A stretch of DNA of 64,000 bases from Meconema thalassinum. Lineage: Eukaryota; Arthropoda; Insecta; Orthoptera; Tettigoniidae. Made by a program: the position numbers and the translations under genes. The notes beneath the pieces were generated by a model. The model was not told the DNA's origin and searched no databases. It saw only the letters and a program-made list of their open reading frames with translations. Positions 11,904-23,072 of the stretch are shown here, piece by piece. The DNA is taken from contig OX336396.1 of NCBI GenBank assembly GCA_946902985.2, positions 232,328,797-232,392,796 on the forward strand, in the 5' to 3' direction. The stretch's first letter is position 1. The number at the start of each line of letters is the position of its first letter.

Positions 11904-12258
11904 CTACCAAATTTTTTGACAACATACCGTCATGTGAGAAGCGTTCTTTGACCAAGGTACAAGGTCATCAGTCCAATAGTTTGCATATGGCGGCCATGTA
12001 TGTGTGCAAGATGATTCCCCCTATCAATTCAAACACGGTAAAACCTTATTGAACGGAATTTGGTACAGATGTAGCACTAGCAAAGGGTACCTCAGGGTCA
12101 TGTTTTATATCGCCGCCATTTTGACGAAAACCGAATGGCGGCTACCCAAATGTTAAAAGCGTAAATCAAATTACGACCAACCTAATTATTTGATCTCTAC
12201 CTAATTTTGCAAAACATACCTTTTTGTGGGAAGCATCTTTTGACTGAACTACAAGGTC
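11904..12258 (-). mobile_element. Hairpin-ended repeat, copy b, part 2
   Basis: Continues the tandem units of part 1 ('taccaaatttt...acatacc', 'caaggtcatcag', 'gaattt-ggtacag', 'gccgccattttgacg'). It ends at 'acaaggtc' where the BEL element is inserted. The target duplication AAGGTC is at 12253-12258 and 20755-20760. Confidence 0.75.
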
Positions 12259-12387
12259 TGATGGGGAATGAAACAAGGACAATGTATTGATGTGACTTGC
12301 CGCTAGAGAGTGTGGTATTTGTAGTAGCTAATAAAATAGTGAATGTCACGATATCGTTCTTTCTAACTTCACGCTATAATATCCCAC
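12259..12387 (+). repeat. BEL 5' LTR
   Basis: Starts 'tgatggggaatgaaacaagg' and ends 'tataatatccca' + c; matches 20623-20754. It is short for an LTR but carries 'aataaaa' at about 12330. The exact 3' base is uncertain by one or two bases. Confidence 0.9.
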
Positions 12388-12390
12388 TCT

Positions 12391-12407
12391 TGGTGCCGAA
12401 AACTCCG
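12391..12407 (+). other. Putative primer-binding site
   Basis: 'tggtgccgaaaactccg' begins four bases after the 5' LTR. The TGG start and the position are as expected for tRNA priming of minus-strand DNA synthesis. I did not assign the tRNA. Confidence 0.55.
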
Positions 12408-12941
12408 ATTTTAAGTGCTGGTGAGAATTACGTTATAGTGGTGAATAGTTTAAGCCAGCAGTCTACACTACGGACTAACTTCACACACGAGGAAGAACGA
12501 CCAACAGTATTGGACCAGCTACCAATCAGCTACATTTGAAGACGCCATTACTTTGCACCATCATACAGATGAGCTATTGATAATTATATACTAATATTAC
12601 ATTGTGATATCTAGCACACGTTGCATGCTTATCAAGGCAAAACACATAACATATTGTCAATATCGTTTTCATTAAATTGATATTGGACATTCAAAGCAGT
12701 GGTACGGGATACTGCGTAAAATTCTACAAACACGCAACCCTGGGTACTAACCTTCGTCTGTCTGCGAGATTCAGAAACTATTGGTCTTCACTTTCGCTAA
12801 CTAATGTATGACATCAGAAATTCGCAGGATGATTTATGAAATATTCACGAGATCTGCATGACAAAGAAAACGATAATATTTATTGGATTAAGTTACGGAC
12901 GCAGGCCTTCAACTCAACGAGACGACAGTGACATCTATCAG

Positions 12942-12991
12942 TTTGATACTAATACTGAATCTCCTATAGAGATCGCTAGTAGCCTAAAATT
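12942..12991 (+). repeat. Left 50-bp target duplication of the nested LINE
   Basis: Matches 15012-15061 at 48 of 50 bases ('tttgatactaatactgaat' ... 'gatcgctagtagcctaaaat'). Target-primed reverse transcription makes such duplications; 50 bp is long. BEL leader sequence continues outside both copies. Confidence 0.85.
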
Positions 12992-15011
12992 ATAATAAGA
13001 ACTTTATTGCAGCCAATGGCCAAATTAATAAATTAACATTAAAAGACAAAAAAAAAAAAAAGATTGCCCTAGTCTTCACTACAAAACATTGTAAGTGTGA
13101 CCCGTCTTTGTTTGCACAACATCACGTGATACCTATCACACTGTTCTCCACATAGCAAACAGATGCACTGCTGGTCCGGCTGATGAAATCTCTTCTTGGT
13201 GCATACTTTAAAGTTTATACCATGCACCGAAAATCTCGTGACTATATGACGCAAATCGTAGAATGCATTTGTCCATTCAGTTGAATGCATCGCGTCAGTG
13301 CAGTAAAAGTCGTCCCATATGTCTTCTCTTTTCCTTTTCAATTCTGTCAGTAGAGTCTCATATCCAGGTGTAACGGGCAGCAGTAGGTTCAGTCTCAGAT
13401 CTTCAACAAAATATGGCTCTCTAGCTAGCAGGTAAACCAAACGGGATGGCGTGTCCTTTAAAAGGCACAAAGCTCTCTTGAGATAGATGGATTTTACTCT
13501 TTCCAGATCTGCCAGGTGTTTTCTCTTGAGGTGTATCCATATATTTTCCAATCCATACGATGCAATTGGTGCTATTTTTACATGAAACAATTGGATTGCA
13601 GTCTTTAGGGACAATTTATGAATTTGTTTTATGTCACTCATCGCTTTCACTGCAGCGGTCAGCTTGTCTCTCATATGGATTGTAAAAACGTTTCCCAGAG
13701 TCTGCAAAGTTATCCCGAGATACTTAAAATGAGTCACCGATGGAAGAAGTCTGTCTTTATAGCTTATCTTTCCCCGCTTCCCTCCTTTCCTGAATGTCAT
13801 CATAACTGTCTTGTCCTCGTTTAAGCGTAATTCATTGACTTCAGCCCAATCCACCAACTTGTTGAAAGCTCTTTGGAGATATTCCATACTTGATGATGTT
13901 AGAACCATGTCGTCTGCATATATATATAACCTGACTTTGTCCGTCAATGTTGCTTCTACTATGTCCGCAGTGGCGATGTTGAACAACAGGGGACTTAGAG
14001 GGCCCCCCTGTAGTACACCATTAGTTTGTTGTATCGGCTTAGACTTGGAGATGTTGTCATTAATCTCCACACAATTCCAGCTAAGAATATTCCGTATAAT
14101 AGTGGTCAGGTAGTGCTCCTCGCCTATGAATTTCTCAAATTTTTTCAATAGGATAGTTCTGTTTAATGTGTCAAAAGCCTTGCTGTAATCAATGAACACT
14201 GCGTAAAGTTTTCCACTTGGTGGTGCTAATGCCCCTCTATTTCCATCTAAAGACACTGGATAGCTTGTAAGGTGGATCTACATCTCCGGAAACCGAATTG
14301 CATATCTGGCATTTTTATATCCACGTGCTCTGTCAGACGTTCACATATCAGCTTCGTCAAAGTTTTGAATACTCTCAAGAGCTATACCTCTGTATGCATT
14401 CAGGTCACTGGTATCCCCTTTTCCCTTATAAAGCATCTTAATTGTAGATCTCCTCCAGCTGTCCGGTATATTCCCACGGCGGATGCATTCTTTTAAAATA
14501 GACAATATTCCCTCTTTAAGGACTGGTGCTACGCTTTTAAGGTGTTCATTATAGATAAAATCTGGACCACATGCCTTGTTATTCTTCGTACTGTTTATCA
14601 CTCTCAACACCTCTTCTTCTGTAAACAATTGTAAATGATCTGTTACATGGGAGTTTCCTGATGGACATGTTTCCCTGTCTTGGAGAATAAGCGACAAATG
14701 TTCTTCCCAGATCTCCATTGGGATACTCCTTGGGAATCTGGGCTGTCTTGGGTTTAAAGCCCTGTAGGGGTTCTGTTCTGCTTCTTCAACAAGTTTTCTT
14801 TGTTCATTCTCTTGGTATGAAATCCGTGTTGCTTTCAAGATGACCTTATATTGTCTCCTTTTTTCGCTGTAAGCTTGAAGATTCTCTGGTGAGGAATATT
14901 GTAAGGCCTGATGCAAGGCTGTTAAAGCCACTTTACGGGCAATATAACATTCTTCATTAAACCACAATTTAGATTATCATCACAAACTCACGCATGCATA
15001 TATGAACACAA
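12992..15011 (-). mobile_element. 5'-truncated LINE inserted in the BEL leader
   Basis: A minus-strand non-LTR retrotransposon with an AATAAA (reverse of about 12999-13008) close to its 3' end and no long poly(A). It is flanked by the 50-bp duplication. Near the 5' junction, 14981-15010 repeats BEL leader sequence also found at 15066-15100 ('actcacgcatgca'), suggesting a junction duplication or template switch. The endonuclease domain is absent because of truncation. Confidence 0.85.
13069..14967 (-). pseudogene. LINE reverse transcriptase (ORF2 remnant)
   Basis: Two frames together cover the RT domain. The N-terminal part (14967-14341) has a linker, then NKACGPDFIYNEHLK and AYRGIALES. The C-terminal part (14256-13069) has FIDYSKAFDTLNR, GVLQGGPLSPLLFNI, the catalytic YADD (LYIYADDMVL) and a C-terminal Cys/His stretch (CICLLCGEQCDRYHVMLC). 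A frameshift at about 14257-14340 separates them, so it is inactive. It copied RNA into DNA at the target. The clade is not certain: the motifs fit a non-LTR RT but I would not choose between the I/Jockey-type and other clades by eye. Confidence 0.88.
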
Positions 15012-15061
15012 TTTGATACTAATACTGAATTTCCTACAGAGATCGCTAGTAGCCTAAAATT
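15012..15061 (+). repeat. Right 50-bp target duplication of the nested LINE
   Basis: Partner of 12942-12991. It differs at two C/T positions. Confidence 0.85.
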
Positions 15062-15155
15062 GTCTCACGAACTCACGCATGCACTCTAGGAACAACATTT
15101 GGAACTGTGTCTTCGCTTGTTGACTAGTTACTAGTATTACAGTACCCTACCCAAT

Positions 15156-16524
15156 ATGTCTAACCCGGACCAGACTTCACATTTACATAAACTGAAATGT
15201 CTCAGAAAGACGGTAAGAACACTTATTACCAAATTCACTACGGTAATAAACGATGCACCACCTAGCTCAGAGATCGACTACGAATACAATCAGATTAGAC
15301 TTCAAGAATCATTAGACCGTCTAACCACTCTCGATCAACAAATCTACGACTTCCTTCCTGACACTGAGTACAACGTTGACGTCATCACGTGCGAAGAATA
15401 TACCGATCTTGCCAAGAAAGCTATTCTCAAGGCGACACGCGCCATTGGAGAAAAAACACCTTCTGTCGATAATGTAACTTAAGTCTCGCGTCTGCCAAGG
15501 ACGCCGCTCTGCCCCCTCCACCCTTAATGCACACAGTTAAACTTCCTGTGATCAGGTTGGATCCATTCTCAGGAGACGTAGAGAAGTGGTCCCGTTTCTG
15601 GGAACAATTCCAATCATCTATTGACGGCAACCCTTCCATTTCCAGTACCGATCAACTCTAAAACCTATATCACACGTCACGCCCAACGCCTTAAATATGA
15701 CATTCATCGAATGTAACCGGCGGATACAGGCCCCCAGGGCTTTGGGAAAAAATGTTGACGAATATGGCCGTATGCTAGCTCCGAAAATTCTGCGCGCGTT
15801 CCCGGAGGACATTGTACGCCGTTGGATTATTCACGCCAAGAGAGAGAATATCATGGAAAGCCACATTACTAAATTGATGCGATTCTTAAACGAAGAGGTT
15901 GACGGTGCACTAACCACACAGAAAATCAGAGGAAATCTTATAGATTCAGCAACCCTTATCCCCACTACAGCTGCCCTCCAAATTCACGCCAAATCAAGCA
16001 AATCGTCACCAAAAGCGAAGAAGACGATACTTCCATTCTGCGTATTTTGTGATCGACGAGGTCATTGGGGTCAAGACTGTAAAACCATAACAACCGTGTA
16101 TGATCGCATTCAGAAGCTAAAATCGAACGAGCGCTGCTTTCTTTGTTTAAATCAAGGACACATTGTTTCGAACTGCAGCAAGAAAAGTCAAACGCAGTGT
16201 GCAACATGTAAGAAGTTACACCATAGATCTATTTGTGATGGAGAACAGAGAAATCCTTCTACTCCGTCATCTCAAACGGAGAAAATAAGCGTAGCAACCT
16301 CCGGCTTTACTTACCTACAGACCGCTCAGGTGTGGATTACTGGACCCACAGGTTTAAGCAAACTTACTCGCTGTGTTCTCGACGCAGGAAGTCAGTCGAC
16401 CTTCATCTCCAAGTCACTAGTAGACGATCTTCAGCTGGAAGTAATTAGACGACAAGAACTGACTGTGCATTTGAGTCAAACCCTACGAGCTCCAACACTA
16501 GACGACTCGTACGCTTCAATATGA
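15156..16524 (+). pseudogene. gag: BEL gag and protease, frameshifted
   Basis: Starts with MSNPDQTSHLHKLKCLRKTV. The frame stops at 15482, but a second frame continues with a Gag core (LDPFSGDVEKWSRFWEQF) to about 15655. A third starts near 15697 (YGRMLAPKILRAFPEDIVRR, EEVDGALT), so the middle of Gag is deleted. Two zinc knuckles follow (CVFCDRRGHWGQDC and CFLCLNQGHIVSNC), as in BEL Gag, and then the aspartic protease active site (CVLDAGSQSTFI). The frame ends at 16524; homology continues in the next frame at about 16495. Gag would form virus-like particles; this copy cannot. Confidence 0.9.
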
Positions 16525-17636
16525 AAGGGTTTTGGACTATCACGAGCCCCTCTCTCGATGGTTTCGAAAGTCTTCACGTTCTTTCTCCACAACCGTCGGT
16601 TCCACAAGACATTACGGCATTAGCACATGCTCGTAAGTTACAGTTAGCTGATCCTAGGACGGATTCCCATGAAGATCTACCGGTTGAACTCCTTATCGGT
16701 AGTGACCACTACTGGAAAATTATCAGAGACAGTCCTCCCTTACGTATCTCCACGTCACTCGTGTTGGTTCCTTCTATCATCGGCTGGATACTCAGTAGGG
16801 ATCGATCCGGTATGCACATGAACTCAGCCACAGTAAATTTCATTAACCTCGAGCAGGCTTCTTTCCACTCAGATGAAGACATCAGAGGATTTTGGGACCA
16901 CAAGACTATTGGTATAACTGCTGATCAAGAACGCCCACATACGCCGAAGGATTCCAGAATCCTTGAGGACTTCAAATCATCTTTCCGAATCGAGAAACAG
17001 CGACGCGTAGTCTCGTTGCCAAAGAAGCAAGGCATTCTGGAACTACCCCATAATCTACACAATGCCGAGGCGCCTCTGAGAAACCTTCAGAAAATACTTC
17101 AAAGCAATGACGACTTCAACCAGATGTACTGTAGCCAGATATTCAGCTACATTCACAATCAGCACGTGGAAGAAGTCAACACGACAAACTCACCCGATGT
17201 CATGTTCTACCTTCCTCGTCAAGCTGTGAAGAAAGAAAGATATGGAAAAACCAAGTGGAGAATAGTATTCGACGCATCATCTCATCAGGCTAAGTCACCC
17301 TCTCTTAATGACATGTTGGAGATGGGACCAAATTTATTACCAGAGGCTGTGGCAATTCTCCTACGTTTCAGACTTCATAGACAGGGAATCATCAGCGACA
17401 TACAACAAGCCTTTCTTCAGCTAACCCTGGACAGGAAAGACAGAGACTTGACCAGATTCCTCTGGTACAGAGTGATTGAAGACGACGAAGGACACTTCTA
17501 CACGACAAATGACATAGTCACTTATCGTTTCACTACGCTCCCTTTCGGCCTGACCTGCAGTCCTTTTCTCCTCTCAGCAACCATCAGGGAACATGCAGAC
17601 AACCACACACTCTCCTTTCCTAACGCTGCACCACTA

Positions 17637-17637
17637 T

Positions 17638-17680
<43 letters not shown>

Positions 17681-18076
17681 TCGTATGGCTTTTAGTGCCG
17701 GGAGTGTCCGAGGACAGGTTCGGCTCGCCTGAGTCTGTAGCTGCCTCCAGCGGATAACCTAAAGGGTGAGCTACAAGTTCCGTTCAATTTCAAGTAGTTC
17801 CAACTTTCGCCACCAGATATCAATGATACCTAGTGGTGAACGTTGGAACTTTGATAGAGCGTTCTGACGAAATCTAACCTAACAAATTTTGCTTTACACA
17901 AGTTTAGTCGGTGAAAGGATCTTTTACATGCCATAAATCTATGACATGGGACCACCGGCTTTACTTCCCCTCCGAAGGAAGGCATACTGAAGGATTTTCA
18001 ACACTTCGGCCGGGTTTGAACCCGCTATCTTGGGCATAGCAGTTCAGCATGCTACCGACTACGCCACCGAAGCCGC
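17637..18076 (-). mobile_element. SINE family A, copy 2, inside BEL RT
   Basis: Reverse copy of the SINE at 2585-3020: a (TTTA)n tail at 17637-17681, then the 3' module, the body and the reversed tRNA-like head ending 'ccaccgaagccgc'. The target duplication is GCTGCACCACTA (17625-17636) and GCTGCAGCACTA (18077-18088). It lands just upstream of the codons for the FMDD motif, which shows insertion after, and in spite of, coding function. Confidence 0.93.
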
Positions 18077-20609
18077 GCTGCAGCACTAATCAACAGCAAC
18101 ACCTTCATGGACGACATTGTTGTGGGAGCAGCAGATGACAACTTGGCAGTCACCATGTATTATGAACTCACTGCCTTGATGACGCTGATCAACTGTCCTC
18201 TTGCAAAATGGGCAACAAATTCCGATGTACTGAGAGCCGTCTGGAAGGCAGAAGGACGAGAGACTGCGCTGCAGACTCAGGTGCTAGGAATAAACTGGTG
18301 CACTTCAAGTGATTCTTTTATGGTGGACACGAAGGAAATCCTTGATAAAATCCCAGAAGGACCAACCACAAAAAGACAGCTTTTGAAGATTGTCAGCAGC
18401 TTTTACGACCCACTTGGCTTGTTCTCTCCGGTATCTCTTGTGGGGAAACGATTGTTTCAGGATACTTGGTGCCGGGGAATTGATTGGAATGAACTGTTAC
18501 CTAACGATCTTGCCGCACACTGGCATGCTTGGATATCTACGCTCTCCTCGCTCTCGGCAATACGCATACCTCGCTGGCTCCACACTTCAAGTAGAGAAGA
18601 CACTCAGGTTCATGTGTTTTGCGACGCTTCAGAGCGAGCTTACGGAGCAGCCTTGTACATTCGCGCAACTAATGAGGACAATATCTCCAATCACCTAGCC
18701 TACAGCAAGTCCAGACTGACATCCGTTAAGAAAGTCACACTACCACGCCTTGAACTCCTTGCAGCCTTAGTGAGAGCACGGCTTCTACGATATTTTGCAA
18801 AAGCAACCAATTTCGACATTTCCCATGCTACTTTATGGACGGACTCCACTGTGACATTGGGTTGGATACGAGGGAACGCAAATAAATGGAAGACCTTCGT
18901 CTGCAACCGAGTGACGGAGATCCAGTCTTACACAACACCATCACAGTGGAGACACTGCCCCGGATCTGACAACCCTGCAGATCACCTCTCTCGGGGACTT
19001 CTTCCTGGTCAGATCCGGTCCTTAGATATATGGTGGCACGGACCTTCCTGGTTAACAAAGGAAGATTCTTACTGGCCTCAGGAAGCGCCATTGCTTCCAT
19101 CACTCCCAGAAACAAAGAACACTGTGCAGACTGTCCTTAACGTCCATTTGCCAGAATCGATCATAGACTCCACCCAATTCGGTTCCAACACGAGCCTTCT
19201 ACGCGTTACAGCTTGGGTACTTCGCCTGACGCGAATCCTTCGCCACAAAGACCACGAAAACGGGGAACTCACTGCTCAAGAACTTACTGCGTCGCGTACC
19301 TACTGGATAAAGGTCGTGCAGAAAGACTGCTTTCCTGCTGAACTTGGAGCTCTACAGTCCAACGTCCCTCTCCCAGTACGATCCAAACTACGATGCTACA
19401 ACCCCTTTCTAGAAGACAGTGTTCTGCGGCTTGGAGGGCGACTGGAGAGTGCTGACATTACTCACCAGCAGAGGCATCCCATAATTCTCGATGGCGACCA
19501 TCACTTTACACAACTTATGATCAGAGACACACACATCCGCCTCCATCACTTGGGAGTGCGAATTGTTCTTTCAGACCTTCGGATGACCTTCTGGATACTG
19601 CGTGCTCGTCGTGTCATTAAGAAGATACTATATCGCTGCCTTCCTTGCAAAATGGCCCGAAATCGTCCCAGTCAAGTAATTGAGGCGCAACTCCCTCCAC
19701 AGCGTGTCATTCCACAGAAGGCCTTTGCAGTAACAAGTATTGACTTCGCTGGACCGTTATACGTAAGGGAAGGTCATACAACTAAAAAGTGCTACATCAC
19801 TCTCTTCACGTGTGCAACGACCCGAGCTCTTCACATAGAACTTTGCCGAGATATGAGCACTGACAAGTTTCTGCAAGCACTGCAGCGGTTTGTGGCGAGA
19901 CGTGGCATTCCACACACTATCTATTCTGACAATGCCCAGACATTCCACTGTGCAAATCGAGAATTGGCGGGACTATGGGCTACCATTTCCGATACGAAGA
20001 CTTGTCAGTACCTATCACGAAACAACATCACGTGGAAGTTCATCACACCACGCGCGGCATGGTGGGGAGGCTGGTGGGAAAGAATGGTTGGCTCCACCAA
20101 GCGATGCTTGCGAAAGACACTTGGGCGCTCTTCTGTAGATGAAGATGGTTTGCAGACGATACTGACATCTATCGAAGCCGCGCTGAACTCCAGACCACTC
20201 ACCAAAGACGACGACACCAACGTGCTCACCCCAGCTCACTTCCTTGTCGGTGGACAACTCAATGCACTGCCCTCTGGACCTGAACCTCAGCCCGGTTCCC
20301 CCATTAAAGAATGCAGACTTCAGCAACAACTGGCGGACCATTTCTGGAAACGATGGAGCAAGGAATACCTGCTTCAGCTTCAGAGCTTCCACCAGGTGAA
20401 GCAACCTAAAGGAACGTCACCACGACTGAGGCTCGGAGACATCGTTCTACTCCAGGACGATGTGCGGCCTCGATATCTGTGGAGGAAGGCCTGGATTCAG
20501 GAGCTGAAACCAGGCAGAGATGGACTTTTCCGGACGGCGATTCTTTCCACGCCAGAGGGGACCCAGATTGTCCGACCTGTCCAGCTAGTCATCCCCCTAG
20601 AGGTTGACC

Positions 20610-20622
20610 AGGGTGGGGAGGA
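20610..20622 (+). promoter_or_regulatory. Polypurine tract of the BEL element
   Basis: 'agggtggggagga' lies immediately before the 3' LTR start at 20623, the expected place for the plus-strand primer. Confidence 0.65.
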
Positions 20623-20754
20623 TGTTGGGGAATGAAACAAGGACAATGTATTGATGTAACTTGCCGCTAGAGAGTGTTGTATTTGTAGTAGCTAATGGAA
20701 TAAAATCGTGAATGTCACGGTTTCGTTCTTCCTAACTTCACTATAATATCCCAT
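20623..20754 (+). repeat. BEL 3' LTR
   Basis: Starts 'tgttggggaatgaaacaagg' and ends 'tataatatcccat'; pairs with 12259-12387. The target duplication AAGGTC follows at 20755-20760. Confidence 0.9.
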
Positions 20755-21041
20755 AAGGTCGTCAGCTCAATAGTTTGCAGATAGCGGTCATGTATGTGTG
20801 CAAATCGATTCACCATATCAATTCAAACACGGTGAATCCGAATTGAATGAAATTTTGTACAGAGGTAGCACTAGCAAAGGGCACCTCATATTCATGTTTA
20901 ATATCCCTATAGTACGTTGTATTTCAACAAGCTATTACAACCAACATTCAATTATTCTCCTTGAAAAAGACAAAGATTTATAACAATACCCATGCATTAA
21001 GGAGAAAGTAGGCTATATGTTCTTTACTGAACATCTTGTTT
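20755..21041 (-). mobile_element. Hairpin-ended repeat, copy b, part 3
   Basis: Resumes as 'aaggtcgtcagctcaatag', carries the last tandem unit, and finishes with 'aaagtaggctata', 'ctttactgaacatcttgttt', as copy d does at 60437-60472. Confidence 0.75.
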
Positions 21042-21099
21042 CGTATTTTATTTCATTTACATTTGATACGTCGTATTTGTACTTACCAATTTGTAAATA

Positions 21100-21320
21100 C
21101 CGACATCGGTGGCTATGCTCGCTAAAGCGCAGTGGTAGGTCATGGGGCCAAACTCTCTGCTGACTCGGTAGACGCATGGGTTCTGGTCGGTCGTCCTTAA
21201 AATGGTTTTACGTGGTTTACCTATTTTCAACACCACGCTAATGCTGGGGTGGTACCTTCTGAAAGGCCGCGGCTGCTTCTTTCCACATCCTTGACAACTT
21301 TCATTTATATTCATCAATTC
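21100..21320 (+). mobile_element. SINE-like sequence with the shared core
   Basis: The left side 'catcggtggctatgctcgc' ... 'gcatgggttctggtc' could be a degenerate tRNA-like head. The right side carries, in reverse, the core of families A' and B ('ggtaccaccccagcatta', 'ggtaaaccacgtaaaacc'). It is a single copy in the window, so its limits are approximate. Confidence 0.5.
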
Positions 21321-21444
21321 CTATTTTTCATCCCGGTGCGCAGCTCACCCACGGGCGTTGACTAGAAAGACCTGCACTCGGCCTCTTAGGAGGCCACACG
21401 ACGAAAAAAAGTGCAAATGCTCGAGAATTACGTAACAATTTTGT

Positions 21445-22158
21445 CAGGGGCGTATATAGAGTTTTATTTCGGGGGTTGCCCAACGGGTCCGGGGTTACCC
21501 CGGGAAACTTTTGTATAATTTGGTGCAAAATGATGAGTTTTAAAGCTATCTGGCATCACTTTTTCAATCAATTTGATGTAATATTTTATGTTTGGTTAAT
21601 GTCAAACACAACAAAGACCATTTTATGAGACTTGTTATTAATACAATCATCTTGCTCACTTGATAGTGTTTACATGGAAAGAATTAATGTTACTGTTTTG
21701 ATTTACAACTCACACTGTAATATAAATTCAAGGTTTCCTGAAGCATTGCCAAATCGGTTCATAACTTCATCGTCAGTGAGAAGTATGTCTCTGAGTATAG
21801 ATGACAATACTAGACCGTTGAGTCTTTCAACCAACTCAAACTCCGTTCGGCAGTACCGGTAGCTACAGAGAGAGGCAATTGCTGTTCTTGGTTCGTTCAT
21901 AAGAGCGAAGGCACTGGAGAGTAATAAGAGGTTATGTTGTTACACATAAGATCAGAGCAAACTGATTGTCACACTGTTTACATCGCTCTACCTTCGCCTT
22001 GCTTTGCAACGTTGCCATACGTCAATTAGTAACAATAGTACATGATTATATTGGTTTTTAATGTTTTAGTTCATAAACAAATAATATATGTGACAAAAAT
22101 ATCGGGGGGTGGGGGGTTGTCTGCCCCCCCCCCCCCCCCCCCCTTATATACGCCCCTG
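21445..22158 (-). mobile_element. hAT transposon, non-autonomous, 8-bp TSD
   Basis: Terminal inverted repeats CAGGGGCGTATATA at 21445-21458 and its complement ending at 22158 are flanked by a perfect 8-bp duplication AATTTTGT (21437-21444 and 22159-22166), the hAT signature. The 714-bp element keeps only a C-terminal piece of transposase on the minus strand. A pure C run (about 22126-22143) adjoins the right end. Confidence 0.92.
21703..21900 (-). pseudogene. hAT transposase C-terminal fragment
   Basis: Residues ERLNGLVLSSILRD followed by LTDDEVMNRFGN match the pattern of the conserved C-terminal dimerisation region of hAT transposases (typically ERLNGLALLNIHRD then a DEVINRF-like motif). 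The catalytic domain and the zinc finger are missing. It lies entirely inside the hAT ends at 21445-22158. Confidence 0.65.
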
Positions 22159-22166
22159 AATTTTGT

Positions 22167-23018
22167 TCATGTTGAATTAGAAGCTGCAGTGTTAGCTGTT
22201 GTGACATCATGAAGCATTGTAGCATGGACCAGCTGCCAGTTTCCAACCAAGGTGTCCGCATTCGTTTTTCGGTTAATGTAAGTGAGATTTTGGAGGAGAA
22301 TTATCACGTCTGTTGCTTCAGATTCCGCGTAAAACAAGACAAACCGTGGCTCATGATCACTAGACGATCGGTTACGTAAAACTATCGTGCTCCCACCCCC
22401 TCTCCTCCAGGGGTTAAAACTTGTGGAAACGGGGTTGGCGACCACGGGGTCCCAGCAGACTCCGGCATTGCTTCCACTTATTTGTGCCAGGCTCCTTTCA
22501 GTTATCATTCCTGACGTCCTCCCTTGGTCAACACTTGTTCTCCTCCGAATCCGACTGTATTAGGGTATCCGAGGACTAGGGAACCTTTCAGTTTCCCGCC
22601 TTAAGTGGCCCTTGTCTCATCTTTCCCAATACCCTCGTTCGTCAAGGGGAGAGCTTTCTTTTTATTTTCATTATTCCTTCTGCACAAGGCCCAACCACTT
22701 CTAGTGCACACTGGATAGTACCAGACCCTCATGAACTCACGGCTGGTGAGTTTGGAAGTTGGCAATCCCGAGGGATTCCTGAGCTGGGTCCGATTTCATC
22801 TTTTTCCACTGACTTTGGGGCGGGCCCTCTCCTCTTTCCCTTTCCTATCTGCCTCTCATGCCTCAACTTCCTTCCAAGTCCCTCAATCTTTATTCTTCAT
22901 GGATTGAGGGCATTTCTTTTCCTCCTGTCCATTACTTCTTTTCGTTACCTTTGTGATGAGTAACATCTTTCCGCTCGGTTTCTGGATAGTTTTGTGGGAG
23001 TGATTTTGAAAATTGGGG
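22167..23018. other. No gene; fragments of dispersed repeats
   Basis: About 22660-22880 shares 'atcccgagggattcctgagctgggt' type text with 43440-43500 ('aatccgagggatacctga'), marking another uncharacterised repeat. No coding domain. Confidence 0.4.
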
Positions 23019-23072
23019 ACGGAAGTGAATCGGGCGGAAGTGGATTGAACGGAAGTGGATCGGACGGAAGTG
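23019..23072 (+). repeat. Short 16-17 bp minisatellite
   Basis: About three and a half imperfect units of 'cggaagtggatcgga'. Too short for functional inference. Confidence 0.6.

Larger units (their letters stand above)
16521..20635 (+). pseudogene. pol: BEL pol: RT, RNase H, integrase; split by a SINE
   Basis: RT motifs: WRIVFDASS, ISDIQQAFLQL, LPFGLTCSPFLL, then a SINE (17637-18076), then FMDDIVVGAADD with the catalytic aspartates. RNase H: VFCDASERAYGAALYI, LWTDSTVTLGWI, NPADHLSRG. Integrase: an HHCC zinc finger (about 19530-19650, ending RCLPCKM) and the catalytic core SIDFAGPLY, IYSDNAQTF and WWGGWWERMVGSTK. The 18107-20635 part is an open 842-codon frame and is well preserved. The stop overlaps the first bases of the 3' LTR. 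A polypurine stretch (20610-20622) precedes the LTR. Confidence 0.95.
12259..20754 (+). mobile_element. BEL/Pao LTR retrotransposon, defective and nested
   Basis: Two LTRs of about 130 bp flank gag, protease, RT, RNase H and integrase in BEL/Pao order. The element sits in a hairpin-ended repeat with AAGGTC on both sides. A LINE inserted in its leader (12992-15011) and a SINE in its RT (17637-18076) show that it stopped moving long ago. The LTRs differ by roughly seven substitutions and two small indels by eye. Gag has an apparent internal deletion near 15655-15700 and frameshifts near 15480 and 16500. Without the insertions the element would be about 6 kb, near the usual BEL size. Confidence 0.95.

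Noticed and set aside
13050..13064. A run as the poly(A) tail of the nested LINE
   Set aside because: The LINE is on the minus strand, so its tail would be a T run here; the A run lies inside the 3' untranslated part.
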